In this document: in pieces, positions 24,558 through 36,885 of the stretch
Position numbering within the stretch: the stretch's first letter is position 1
Layout of the letters: every line of letters starts with the position of its first letter
From: Cryptomeria japonica
Taxonomy: Eukaryota > Streptophyta > Pinopsida > Cupressales > Cupressaceae
Direction: 5' to 3'
Assembly: GCF_030272615.1 (NCBI RefSeq)
Contig: NC_081414.1
Coordinates: 811,491,069-811,555,068 of the forward strand
DNA: 64,000 nucleotides
The notes under the pieces: generated by a model
The model's database searches: none
Seen by the model: only the letters and a program-made list of their open reading frames with translations
What the model was told of the DNA's origin: nothing
Translations under genes and position numbers: made by a program

Positions 24558-27500
24558 TGTAATGCCCCGCCAGGAAACCCCGAAGGGATTAAGCTATAAC
24601 ACATGAATTGAGTGCAATAATTTTCTTTTTTTAAGTTAAACACAACAAAAGATACAATGAGATATCAAAGTTCAGATTACACAGTGGAAGACATCAACTA
24701 ACACCTAAAGAGTTTCCCAACGTGATTACTTAATTACACATTTAACTTAACCCACACTAATAAATCCAATAAGTTGATTATCTTATAACGAGATAATTCT
24801 TAAACAAGGATAATTTCTTTCAGATAGATGAAAATATAGTTCACAACATAAGGTTCATCCATTAAGATTTATCTATACCCTTCATTCAAACTTTTATTAG
24901 AATTTAAGTCATGCATCTAATTTAACAACTCACTTGAATTTTAACATAAACTAATGAGATCTTTCCATGCATACTTAATTTCATTAACAATAACTGAATG
25001 CATTCTATTGTTCAAAACTACATTCTTTCATGATCCAAATTACAACATTTAAAAGACGACTGCATACATGCATTTAAGAATAATTTCATCTAAACCACTT
25101 ATACATTCTAACATCATGCCATTCATACATGCTAAAACTAAAAAGGAAACATAAGAGCATAAGCATCACATAACACCAAATTGATCTCAGAGTTCACCCC
25201 TAAAGGGCTACATCTTTGGGTTTGCTCAACTACAAGACCCCTCTGATAATTAAATAAGTTAATAATACATGAGGTTCTCATTATTTACATTACTGCCATC
25301 AAGGCGAAACATAACTAATATACAAACGACCACATCGGTCAATAAATACATAAACGATCCCTAAAAAGGAAAGGATCTAGTTGAACATAATCGAAGCTAT
25401 TACAAGGGTCCACTGGAACATTTGCAAACTAAGTCATCTCAACCCAAGGTATAGCATGAAACCAGGTACTCACAAAGGCATAAGAAACAGGATGACTCCA
25501 CAAAAGTGCTCCTATGAAGACAATACAACCACACACTAGCGAACATAAGGGACAAGTGTCATCACACAACCTGGTATGGTTACCATGGTAGGTCTTCATA
25601 GGTTGTGGCCCTGTACACTAGGTTACCCTAGCAACCTAATCTGAACCTCCGGCCCATCCAAGCCTCATGTGGACCCACACATCCTTTCGTGAAGACAAGG
25701 ATGATGATTTGCCATTTCAGGCCTTCTCACAGCATATCGAGTCTATGTTAGCACTCATCCCATGTGTGAGGCACAATTATCTTACTTAGAGATTCATTAA
25801 CAACACTCTAAAATACTATTAGGTTATCACTTATTAAAGTCACTTTCGATGGGTTACCCAGCAGCCACTTTGGGCGCAGCCCCCAATCGAAAGCCACTTT
25901 CCCTTATGACACTAGACTATATTGAAGTGAACTTGAAAACCAAGGAATACACATGCTCAAGCAAATGGAGTTCAAAATGGAGGGAACAACCATTTGGTCA
26001 AACACGACACATATGAGGTGCACTGATAAGCAGTACTCTAACTAGAGACCTGACCAACTATGCTCAACCACAAATCATCATTCAATACCCGCCTAAAGGA
26101 TATGACCAATTACGACACCACCACAAAACAACAGTCAAACTCGAGACCGAGGACTGAAACAGGTACCCCAAATCAACCAAACGAAAGGGTCCTATCAAAC
26201 AAAACATGGTCTTGCCGTCACTTAAGCAAAAGCGAATACAGAAATTAAAACTTGCAAAGGCAATAATTGAAAAAGATAATATTTTCCCATATTTATTTAA
26301 ACAATAAAAGTCGATCCATTTTTCTAAATGAGCTAAGTTTCCAAAATACACTCACAGGAAATCATCATTCCAAGGTGAATACAATACCTTGGTAGCAATT
26401 GTACCATTTGTCTATTTCCCAAACAACGGAAAAATATAATTAAAATATTTATTTTACTAAATGAGCATATCAATAACTTAACATTTTTTCCAAATGATAC
26501 TTAATTATACTCCCAATAATACCAATAGCATATCGTTTAAATTCATAATGTCCAATGATTAAATAACTCATTTTCAATTACTCAAATACTATAATATTTA
26601 ATTTCTAACATTTGCAGATGACCTATTAACATTCAATTCTTCAAATAGAATATTCCCGAATAATATATTTTATCTCAAAAAGTTTCCAATTAAAGTAATA
26701 CTCTATCTTTTTCCAAAAAGGTATTTCCCAATAATACAGATCCCAAAATTAAATATTAAATTATATATATTTATTAACCCATGATTAATAAAATATACAT
26801 AATTAATAATTAACAATACAACATAGCCCAATTAAATATTAATTAATATATATTTATTAACCTTCATTAATAAAATATATATTAATAATAATTAATGTTG
26901 CACAAATTTCAAATTAAATATTAATTAATATATATACATATATTAATTTCCATTAATAATATATATTAATAATAATTAATAATTAATTAAAAACTTTATT
27001 GAAAAAAATACTTTAAATTTAATAATTTTTTTTTTTTTAAAACCTAAAAAAAAATAATTAAAAAAAAGAAGGGGCGACAAGGGCGGCCGAGCCAACCTCC
27101 CTTATGCGGGGGTTGGGCAGTCATGCCCTAGCCACGGGGCGGCGCAACCGCGGTGGTCGCAAGTCCTGCGGTGCCCACGTAGTGGACGCAGGGGACTCTG
27201 CAGCCACCGTGGGGGTCACAGGTCCCGCGGTGCCCACGTAGTGGACGCAAGGGACTCTGCAGCCACTGCGGGGGTCGCAGCTCCCTGCGACACCATGGGA
27301 GTTGCAGTTAACTGTGGCCACCACCCGTCGTAGACCTCAGCAAGCTGCTCTACATGCAAGGGGGAGGAGGTGCGGGTTGAGCCTCCGCTCCCCGCCCTCC
27401 AACCCCAACATGCTAAAAAATTATCTTTTTTTTTTTAATCAAACAATTAAAATTTTGATTTTAAAAATAAAATTGATTTTGGTATAATATTTTTATTTTT

Positions 27501-28852
27501 ATGTTTTTCTTTTCTAAAAGAAACAAAGCCCCATTTTAATTTATTTTTAGTTTTTTTAATAGTCTCATATTGAGACTTAAAATAAAAATTTCCAGCATGA
27601 AAGAGGTTTTCAAAATTAGAGGAATTTGTGCAATAACCATCCAAATAAATAATATTTTTGGGCATAAGGAAGCTCATTTTTCATGCAAGGATTCAAGCAA
27701 TAAGCCAATCTTTAACTAATTCCACTATAATTTTTAATCTTGAGCAATCAATGGAGAATTTTGAAACCAAAATTGCATGAAGAACATTCAAGCCCATTTT
27801 TTTTTTTTAAATTTAAACAATAACTAAATTGATAAACAAAATTCCTACCTCAATAAGAATTCCTGGAAGAGATCTGATGGAGAGCCCCAACCTGTAGCTC
27901 AAGAAATCCTTCTCCTTCCAAAACCCACAAATTTTCCATCGAAAAATATTTTCCAAAAAAATCTATCTCCCCCATAATAATTTTCAAACCTAGGTTAAAT
28001 GGGAGAAGTTTGACTAGAAAAATTTATTTTTGGAATTAAAATATTTTATTTAAAATAAATCCCAAAAATCATTCTTTTAAACTATATCAATATATTAAAC
28101 TTGCTTTTCAATTTAAAATTGATTTCCTCAATTAACTGAAATTAACCTTTCTATTTCCAAAATGCCAACAAGATTAAATTAATTCTATTTCAATTAAATT
28201 TAAATCTTTTTTTTCATGAGCATAAACATAATAAATTTAACATTAAAATTAACCATTTAATTGAATTTGCCACCAACCTGATTTGAGCAATTCAATTAAT
28301 GATTAATCACATAAAAAGCGAGCCTATTTAATTTAGTCCCCAAATAAACTAATGCGAAAACACACATTAAATCAAATTAGAGATTAAGGATTAATTACTC
28401 GATTTAACCACACACAAGGCAAGAAAGTCCAATGAACAGACAACCCACAACCCCAATCAACGGAAATACCGATGATGACTGACGACACTCACTTGAGCAC
28501 GACTATGATCAAATGAGGGTCTTACGACCACCCAATGCAAGTTCTAATGACCAAAGAGGTACACTCAAACCTGCGAATCCAGGTGAAGATGAACCCCGCA
28601 CCCACGTGACACTGTACCTAGAATCTCCTGCAACCAAGAGTCATACATGCATACATATATAAACTTAATGAAAGCGTTAGCCCAAGATAATAACACAAAA
28701 TAGGAGAATTAATTAACTTGCATACAAACTGGTACGAAAACCACATTAACAGATATGCACTAAATCAGAACATCTGACTATAATCATTATATTATGATAA
28801 ACTAGCCAAGGTCAAACTAAGATTAGGAATTGATTAGGGCAGGGGTACTATA
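24558..28852. mobile_element. 4.3-kb solo-LTR-like insertion in E3
   Basis: Bounded by an exact TSD GTACT (24553-24557 and 28853-28857). Starts TGTAATGCCCC and ends GGGGTACTATA, imperfect inverted ends consistent with TG...CA where CA has become TA. There is no internal PBS, PPT, long frame or second LTR. It has AT-rich flanks (ATTAATATAT runs at 26750-27000) around a GC-rich block (27070-27410), a layout also seen in segments Y. Best read as a solo LTR of a Ty3/gypsy-type family with very long LTRs, related at one end to the E0 LTR. Orientation is not established. Confidence 0.7.
27168..27285. repeat. Two tandem 59-bp GC-rich units
   Basis: GCGGTGCCCACGTAGTGGAC begins units at 27168 and 27227, which differ at only a few positions. 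They sit in the GC-rich centre of the 4.3-kb insertion. Confidence 0.85.
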
Positions 28853-28857
28853 GTACT

Positions 28858-29563
28858 CCTATGACTACAACTTATAAACTATCATTGAAGGATGAATCAA
28901 CACCTATTAATCCGACAAGATATAAGTCTATGATTGGAGGTTTACTGTATTTGACACAAACAAGACCTAATATTATGAATGCAGTATGTATTGTTTCAAG
29001 ATTTCAGAGTAATCCTAAGGAAAATCATGAATCAATAGTAAAAAGGATTTTCCGGTACCTACAAGGCACAAAAAATCTTGGTTTATGGTATCCTAAAGAT
29101 GAAAATTTTTATTTATGTGCATACACAGATGCAAATTGGGTGGGATATGTAGATGACAGAAAGAGCACCACTGACAAAGCATTCTTTCTTGGTAGTAGAT
29201 TAATTTCATGGTTGAGCAAGAAATAAAGTAGTACATCACTATCAATAGCAGAATCAGAATATGTTGTAGCAGCAATTAATTGTACACAGGTATTATGGAT
29301 TAAGCAAATGTTGAAGGACATAAAGGTAAAATGCAAAGAACCTATAATCATTTACTGTGATAATATGGCAGCAATTGATATATCAAAGAATCTGGTATTT
29401 CACTCTAAAACTAAACATGTTTCTATCAAATTCAATTTTCTAAAAGAGAATGTTGAAGCAAAAGAAGTGAAATTGGTTTATGTGAATACTAAAGAGCAGA
29501 TTGCAGATATCTTTACTAAGCCTTTTCCTAAGGAAATTTTTGAATATCTAAGAGAGCAGCTTT
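28858..29563 (+). pseudogene. E3 RNase H (and RT end), part after the insertion
   Basis: The copia frame resumes directly after the TSD with C-C-T-A-T-G, giving P-M-T-T-T-Y-K-L-S as expected after the K-P-V-S-T before the insertion. R-Y-K-S-M-I-G-G-L-L-Y-L-T-Q-T-R opens the RT/RNase H connection. A-Y-T-D-A-N-W carries the first RNase H acidic residue. S-L-S-I-A-E-S-E-Y follows a stop at about 29224. Y-C-D-N-M-A-A-I and T-K-H-V-S-I-K are near 29355-29430. It ends Y-L-R-E-Q-L at 29563. Confidence 0.9.
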
Positions 29564-29772
29564 GAGTTATACCCTCACCGGTAGAAACTTAAACAGTTGG
29601 AGCTGGCATCAGACTGGCAGAATTAACAGAGAAATATTTTTCCGGCTTTGATGAAGGAGAGCTACTTCTCAGGGGGAGTAGATTGGATAAATTTGGTTAT
29701 AACAATTGGTATTTGTAATAAGTTCTATAAATTGATTGTATTTGGTTTTGTATTGCTTTTGAATTTGATGTC

Positions 29773-29784
29773 AAAGGGGAGAGA
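29773..29784 (+). other. E3 second (upstream) polypurine tract
   Basis: AAAGGGGAGAGA in the context TTTGATGTCAAAGGGGAGAG, 184 bp upstream of the LTR-proximal tract. Confidence 0.55.
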
Positions 29785-29956
29785 TATCTATGGAAAGACA
29801 CATTATCTTTTGGGGAGAGATTATACCTAGGGGGAGAAATATTATGTATTCTGATTTCTGGAAATTGATCTCTTTGGGAGATTGTTAGTTATTGGTTTTT
29901 GGCATTTTTGCTTTGGCATTTAGATGGTTTTTCCATCTTGTGTTGCCATCAATGCC

Positions 29957-29968
29957 AAAGGGGGAGAT
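29957..29968 (+). other. E3 polypurine tract
   Basis: AAAGGGGGAGAT immediately before the 3' LTR. Confidence 0.88.
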
Positions 29969-31052
29969 TGTTGGTATTAGGGATGTTTTGCATTGGTTTT
30001 GTCATTGATTTCAACACTTATCAACACTTGTGAACACTAATCAGCACTGAAGATCTTTTGTTATGTTCGCCAGCATGTTCACTGACTTATGCACAGTCAC
30101 CGGTATCTGGTTCACCGATAAGTTATATTGTTCACCGACACTGAGGATGATCTGTTATCATCTGGACATTACTTGGTTGTGTCGAAGACATTGTTTGGAC
30201 ACTTGGTTTTGGTGATTTGGTCATTGGTCTAATCGAGTTTGCATATTTGTTGTTATTGGCAAATAGGTCTAGGTTATGGACCGGCAAGCGTTATCTATTC
30301 TAGATCAACACGACATGTTATAGAGATGTTTTATTGACTAGTTATTATTGTAAATGCATTGAGCCAACATGATGCATCACATATTGATTCATTTGTAATT
30401 GATTTAATTGTAATATTCTTAGTGATCCAACCTACACATTTGGTCTTAGGTTTTGGTATATATGTAAGATCTCATTTGTGAGATTAGGTAATAGGGTGTG
30501 GTAGAGGATTGTAATAAGGTATATGTGAATATAAATAGAGCCATACACGCAGACATCATTTGAAGATTCAAGGAAGGTATGAAGAAGACAATCAAAGCTT
30601 AACCAGTACTAAATCCAGCATATGAAGATGCTATTTTGAGCAGTACATTATCATTGGATCTAACCATCCAATTGTAGTCAGTGTGACTCCCATGTTGTGA
30701 TTGAGCAGTGAGCTCTAAGTAGTTGGCCTTTCTGCATGTGCAGACCCCATTTGTACACACATACTATCTGCAGTAGTATCATCTGATTGTGGGTAAGGTT
30801 TCCCACTGTGGTTTTTCCCTTACAGGGTTTCCACGTACAAATATTTGTGTTATGTGTTGTGGATGTTATTTGTCTTTCTGTTTCATGCATTAAACTTTAT
30901 CAGTACTGTTCTTAATTATTAAACTGTCAAACGATATTAAGTTTGGTTTACCAGTATTATACATTAAGTTTGGTTAGGTTATATTTAGGTTGAAATTAAT
31001 AAACAACTGATTCACCTAGCCCCCCTCTCTCAGTTGCCTTTGGGTCCTAATA
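29969..31052 (+). mobile_element. E3 3' LTR (1,084 bp)
   Basis: Collinear with 20068-21141. It ends GGTCCTAATA, with the expected terminal CA changed to TA, directly followed by the TSD GGCTT. Confidence 0.9.
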
Positions 31053-31307
31053 GGCTTCCCACTGTTCTTTTTCCCTTTGTCGGGCTTTCCACTTACAAAT
31101 CATGGTGTTATGTGGTATGGTTGTATTGTGTTAATTCTCTGTTTCATTCTTAAGTTTTATTGCTTACCGGTATTTGTTTCTGCTATTCCGGTATTCAATA
31201 TTTATGTGCTCTGATTAAAGGTTATAAAGTAGTTTGATTAATATAGTCTGTTGGCAACTGATTCACCCCCCCCCACCCCCTCTCAGTTGTCCACCAGTTA
31301 TCCTAAC

Positions 31308-31308
<1 letters not shown>
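31053..31308 (+). mobile_element. E2 3' LTR, second part
   Basis: Continues the E2 LTR at GGCTTCCCACTG (compare 14937 onward) and ends TATCCTAACA before the TA tract. Confidence 0.9.
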
Positions 31309-31346
<38 letters not shown>

Positions 31347-31347
31347 T
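31309..31347. repeat. (TA)n(CA)n microsatellite, right of E2
   Basis: Short continuation of the tract interrupted by E2. A separate (GT)n run lies at about 31423-31443. Confidence 0.9.
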
Positions 31348-32598
31348 GTGAAACTCACTATTTTATAGCGGATTTAATTATTTTAAACAACAACATTAGT
31401 AACTCTTCATTTACATGTACTTGTGTGTGTGTGTGTGTGTGTGTAACATTTTTTTTCTACACATGTTATTCTAGATTTACATGTTATGGCCGCATTAAAT
31501 TATTTAGCCATATATGCATAAGGGTAAAAATGTGTTTTACATATAAAGTTTCAATAGGGCTTTTTAAATCAGCAGGGTATTAAGCATCCTAATGCAGGGT
31601 TCAATGATGTTCTTTTCTTTTCTTATATGAATATTTGTATTCATATATATAAATATTTAAATTTATAATTAAATACACATATACAATCCCATCTACACAA
31701 ACAAATGATTTATCAAGAAGTTATTTCCTAATTTATACATTATGATTTAAGTTCCTTTCTTTAAGAGATTATTACTAGCATATAAACTTCAAGGAATAGC
31801 TTAAATTGAAATGAGATACAAGCATATCTTTTTAAAAGTGTTAAATTCTAACCTTAAATAGTTTTAGAAAACAAATGGAATATAAGAGATAAATCTACAG
31901 TAAATAAAAGGTATAGCTTCTCATTTAATTTCTTTACTAGACATTATAGATGAGATAAAATACTGCAACTTAAATTCATTTTCTTAAACTATTACATGAG
32001 CAAACGACATAAAATACATATCTTTCTTTCTATTTTCATTTTACAACAACAAAAGTAATATTACAAACATTCAAGCCCCCATTTTTTTTTACAATGAAAG
32101 CAAGAATAATAGCCATTTTACATTTTCTTTTCTTTTCAGAATTCTTCAAGATACACAAATGATACTCAATCACCAATATACATGTAGATCACATTTATTC
32201 AAGTCTACCACAAGGATAACATCCTTTCTTTCTCCTCCTACTTTCAACAAGAAACCTGCAAATAAAGCTTGGAATATGACCATGCAGGCTCACCTCCCAT
32301 ACTAGGCTTACAAGAAGCCACCCCCAAGCTAGAAGAATCAAGGGTAAATGGGTTACAAACAACTCAATAATACATGCAAGAAAAAATTATACAAAACATA
32401 AACTCGCAATCCAAGGATTCACATTGTCACTATGTGACTAATTTTGTGGGGCAAATGTGGACCAAGCACCTAGAGGAGATCTGCATGAAAAGAGAAACAA
32501 ATGCCTTCACAAGTCTACCAAAAATACAACCAACTCAAGGTCACATACTTGAGCCAAAAACTTCCCTTATGACCCCCATGGCTTACAAGCCTAAATCT
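31348..32598. repeat. Duplicated segment X, copy B
   Basis: Matches 11621-12818. Contains a (GT)n run where copy A has TA steps. Beyond 32598 the sequence continues past the duplication junction. Confidence 0.8.
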
Positions 32599-33602
32599 CC
32601 TCTTATGACCCCCTTTTTGCATAAGCATAAAAGAATATAGCAAGGGTCCCATAACCCTTGTGTATCTCTCTCTTCCAAGAAGACAAACTCTACACTCTTA
32701 GGTTGTCAAGCAACCCTTCACCCCAAGGCTACTCTTCCCTCCAAGGGTGAGTATGGCCTTGAAACACCCATATCACAAGATAATCACAAAAATAACATAG
32801 TGACAATCACAAAGACGGATTTCAACAACCAACACCGCAACTCATATATACAACAAAATATATTACAAGAGCAATTCTCATTCACATATAACAATGGTAA
32901 TCAAAATAAACTGAAGAACACTATCAACCTTTGATCCTACAAATGGTATGAGGGATGGTTGTAGTAGAGTTTCCCAATCGACTAGTCTTTTCTTCCCAAA
33001 ACCAAAAATGCATCTCCTAACCCAAATTTTCAAAACAACTCTAAGTCTCCAAGATTGGAGAGTGGGTGATCAAAATCCTAAGTTTGAATCCCTTCCCTAA
33101 GTAGGCTCTCCTCACACTTTCCAACTTTCTTGGAAAGGATGCGAGATCCCATAAGTTGCTCTTCCCAACCTCTTACATAGTTTATATAAATTTAAACTGA
33201 AAAAGGTAAGAGAAAGTGGGGAGAAACAACTATCACTCAAATGGAAAGTTGTCTAACCAAGGAAAAATCCTCAAAAGTTAAATTTTTGTCCATCTTGGAA
33301 AACCCACTTTTGAGATGAATTGACAGTCACATGTGAGTGGTCACATGGCTAAAATTGACTTTTACCCATAGGTATATCATATTGGCCTTCAAAAGTACCC
33401 TAAACCTAACCTTAGGAGTTAGTTTGATCCTCCAAAAACCCACCTAAAGTTTGTACACGGGTCAAACTTGAGATGACCATTATAATGGCTCTCTAACCAA
33501 GAATCTTTTGGGACCATAGAAAGATATTTGATTTATGCATTGGTTACACAAATTTCCTCCAAAGGACATGTTAGTGCAAACTCACATCTCTACACAAGTG
33601 TC
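32599..33602. other. Single-copy part of the E0 LTR, non-coding
   Basis: AT-rich sequence with no coding signal. It is cut by E8 at 33603 (target GTGTC) and continues at 41837. Confidence 0.45.
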
Positions 33603-35010
33603 TGATGGTATGATGAAAGAATAAGGATCTAGTGAACTACAGAGGGGGAGGCTGAATCAGCAGATAGAAAACTCATATAAAATTTCACCAATCTCAGAAT
33701 CAACCTCTCAAAGTAAACTCTAAACTGACAAGTTAAACCACTAAACTACAAATGCAATATCACTCTCAAGTTTAACTGGTTGACTGTTAAGGCAGATTAA
33801 TAGTAAACAACATGAAACTCACAAACATCCAAATACTTTACTAACATAAGTAAAACCTCATTTCAGATTTTTTTTTATTAACATAACATGACAAAGTGGA
33901 TTAAGGAGTTAAGAAATTCAACCATAGTAAACATAGCCACAAAAAAATTCACCACTTGACACAATATTTTTGACGTGGAAAACCAAATGAGAAAAACCAT
34001 GGTGGGGATGAATTTCCACAAGTATTCTGAACTTTTTGAAAGTTCAACCTGTTAAGAGCCAAGCCTATTAAAGCTTTACAAGAAGTCCTGTGAAGAACCG
34101 GTCCTGTTAGGGAGCACCCGGTTCAGGGAATGACTGTAATGCCCTATTAGAAGAAATACCTTGTGAGGAGTAACCTTGGTAGAGGATTTGAAATCCAAGC
34201 TAATGGACCACCTAGTTAGAGGATTTGAATAACACTAACCTTGTTAGAGCGCACCCAGTTAGGGGATTTTAAATATTGTAATTGTTAGAAAACAACAGTA
34301 GTTTGCTGATCTATTTGAATAGAACTACACTTGCTTGTTCAGATCCTTTTCATGCTCCTATCTACCTTTACACAAACTGTAGACACATCATATGGTTCGG
34401 CAACCACACACTCAGCTAAAACTTTGCCAACTCTGAAACAAAACAACTCATTGACCTTATAAACAAATCATTAGGTTAGTAACACAACAAAAACCTAATT
34501 CTCTCATAGAGATTACAAATAAGTCAGTTCAAGTATGACCATTGGATTACATAATAATCTTTGCACATCATTCAAGATAGCCTCGACCGCTTCTTGATCA
34601 CCGCTTCATCGAACTCAGTAACTCATCATGTGGTTTGCATTATATGCAATATACTTGCTCATTCCAAAGATAAAAATTGTTATCTCAATGTGCCATAAAC
34701 ACTTTGAAACTCTTCTCATACAATATGCATACATATCATAATCATTACTGCTCATCATCAGATCATAAACCAATATAACAAACTTAATCGGTTAGGGTTT
34801 ATCAAATCAATAGGTAGGGTTTACTGGTTCAACTCTCCAATACTTAGCAATACTGGTTCACTCTACAAACTCACCTACCAGTTACAGTTCTCTTCATTAG
34901 CTCTTCCTACTGGTTACAAAACAATATTATAACGACATCATTACCAGTTACAATTAACATCAATGACAACATATCATTTCATTAATGCAATCTGCATGCA
35001 AATACCAACA
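33603..35010 (-). mobile_element. E8 3' LTR (1,408 bp)
   Basis: Plus strand begins TGATGGTATGATGAAAG and ends AATACCAACA, followed by ATCTCCCCCTTTGG (PPT complement). The shared LTR box complement is at 33971-34006 (GACGTGGAAAACC ... AAAAACCATGGTGGG). Confidence 0.9.
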
Positions 35011-35451
35011 ATCTCCCCCTTTGGTATTCATGGCAATACAAATATGAATACCATTGATTTCTATGATTGTGAATAGAAATCCTTGTTTACATTTTACCAT
35101 GTACTCTCCTTGTCTTCAGTTGGGACCTGGTTGTAGATCTTCTATCTGTCAATCATACAATTCTTCTTCCCATAATCATATAGTTCTTCTTCCCCTTTGA
35201 CAACAATGCCAAAGTGAAAGTTAAACATGCAATGTCAAACTTCACTGTTCAACATCAACAACCTGCAACATGATGCTCCCCCTATTGAATAACTTCCTAG
35301 ACTCTTGATATAAATTTTCATTCTATCACTCCATATCCTGTAGTTCTCTCTATTAAACTTTGTACCTTCCATCTTCATCATGTTCTACAAGATCTTTACC
35401 TCAAGTTGTTAGGCTTAGACCTTAGAGGACCCGAGATGCTCTGATACCAAT
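35011..35451 (-). other. E8 interior (441 bp, non-coding)
   Basis: PPT complement at 35011-35024, a second PPT-like tract at 35187-35200, and the PBS complement GCTCTGATACCAA at 35438-35450. No open frame. Confidence 0.8.
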
Positions 35452-35609
35452 TTATGGTATGATGAAAGAATAAGGATCCGGTCAACTACTGAGAGGGGGG
35501 GGGGTGAATTAGTAGACGCTCTAATATCAATTGATGGTATGATGAAATAATAAGGATCCGATCAACTACTGAGGGGGGGGGGTGAATTAGTAGATAGAAA
35601 ACTGATATA
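35438..35609 (-). repeat. 80-bp tandem duplication of PBS plus LTR edge
   Basis: PBS complements occur at 35438-35450 (GCTCTGATACCAA) and 35518-35530 (GCTCTAATATCAA), exactly 80 bp apart. Each is followed by the same LTR start (TTATGGTATGATG and TGATGGTATGATG), the AAGGATCCG segment and a G-run. The second copy leads into the full LTR. Confidence 0.85.
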
Positions 35610-36885
35610 AACTTTCACCAATCTCATAATCAACCTCTCAAAGTAAAGTCTAAACTGACAAGTTAAACCACTAAACTACAAATGCAATATCACTGTCAAG
35701 TTTAATCAGTTGACTGTTAAGACAGATTAATAGTAAACAACTTGAAACTCACAAACATCCAACTACTTCACTGACATAAGTAAAACCTCATTTTAGATTG
35801 TCGTTGGTTAACATAACATATCAAAGTGGATTAAGTAGTTAAGCAATTCAACCATAAAAACATTCACCACTTGACATAATATTTTTGACGTGGAAACCCA
35901 AATGGGAAAAACCATGGTGCGGATGAATACCCACAAGTATTTTGAACTCTTTTGAAGTTTTCCCTAATAGGAGCCAAGCCTGTTAAAGCTTTACAAAAAT
36001 TCTCGTTAAGAACGGATCCTATTAGGGATGACTCGGTTAAGAGATTCACTTTAATGCCCTATTAGAAGCAATATCGTGTTAGAAGTAACCTCGATAGAGG
36101 ATTTGAAATCCAAGCTAATGAATCACCTGGTTAGAGGATTTGAAATCCAAGCTAATGAACCACTTGGTTAGAGGATTTGAATAACACTAAGTTTGTTAGA
36201 GGTCACCCAGTTAGGGCATTTTAAGTGTTGTAATTGTTAGAAAACAACAGGAGTTTGCTAATCTGTTTGAATAGCACTACACTTGCTTGTTCATATCATT
36301 TTTATGCTCCTATTTTCCTTTACACAAAATGCAGATACATCATCCGGTTCGGCAACCACACACTCAACTAAAAATTTGCCAACTCTGAAACAAAATAATT
36401 CATCAACCTTATAAACAAATCAATAGGTCGGTAACACAACAAAAACCTAATTCTCTCATATAGATTACAAACAAGTCGGTTCAAGTATGACTATTGGATT
36501 ACATAACAATCTCTACACATCCTTCAAGATAGCCTCAACCTCTCCTTGATCACCGCTTCATCGAACTCAGTAACTCATCACGTAGTTTGCATTACATGAA
36601 ATATACTTTCTCATTCCCAAGATAAAAACCATTATCTCAATGCGCCATAAACACTTTGAAACTCTTCTCATACAATATGTATACGTGTCATAATCATTAC
36701 CGCTCATCATCAGAGCATAAACCAATATAACAAACTTAATCGGTAAGGGTTTATCAAATCGACAGGTAGGGTTTACTAGTTCAACTCTCCAATGCTTATC
36801 AATACCGGTTCACTCCACAAACTCACCTACCGGTTACAGTTCCTCTCACTAGCTCTCCCTATCAGTTACAAAACAATATTATAAC
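35532..36885 (-). mobile_element. E8 5' LTR, first part
   Basis: Collinear with 33603 onward to AATATTATAAC, where another insertion begins. It includes a local duplication of about 38 bp (AGAGGATTTGAAATCC unit) at about 36088-36165. Confidence 0.88.

Larger units (their letters stand above)
20068..31052 (+). mobile_element. E3: copia-type LTR retrotransposon nested in E2
   Basis: Plus-strand element inserted in the 3' LTR of E2: LTRs 20068-21141 and 29969-31052, PBS 21142-21155, PPT 29957-29968. The TSD is GGTTT (20063-20067) against GGCTT (31053-31057), and the intact 5' LTR of E2 reads GGCTT there. The terminal CA of the 3' LTR is now TA. Coding order is gag, protease, integrase, RT, RNase H, interrupted by a 4.3-kb insertion in RT. 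Confidence 0.93.
14086..31308 (+). mobile_element. E2: copia-type LTR retrotransposon carrying nested E3
   Basis: Plus-strand element: 5' LTR 14086-15184, PBS 15185-15198, gag to RNase H 15243-18880, PPT 19231-19242, and a 3' LTR split into 19243-20067 and 31053-31308 by E3. Flanking 5-mers are both TATAT. The order protease, integrase, RT, RNase H defines Ty1/copia. Many stops, frameshifts and active-site changes show it is dead. Confidence 0.93.

Noticed and set aside
27168-27285. Possible CRISPR-like or satellite array
   Set aside because: Only two adjoining 59-bp units with no spacers.
27121-27324. Arg/Ala/Pro-rich frame in the GC-rich block
   Set aside because: It arises from the 59-bp tandem repeat inside a non-coding LTR.
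32374-32640. 88-codon plus-strand frame
   Set aside because: Lies in segment X; the other copy (about 12590-12810) does not preserve it.
35499-35582. G-runs as a G-quadruplex or promoter signal
   Set aside because: They are the complement of the C-run that all these LTRs carry before their CTCTCAG tail; a single homopolymer does not make a quadruplex motif.
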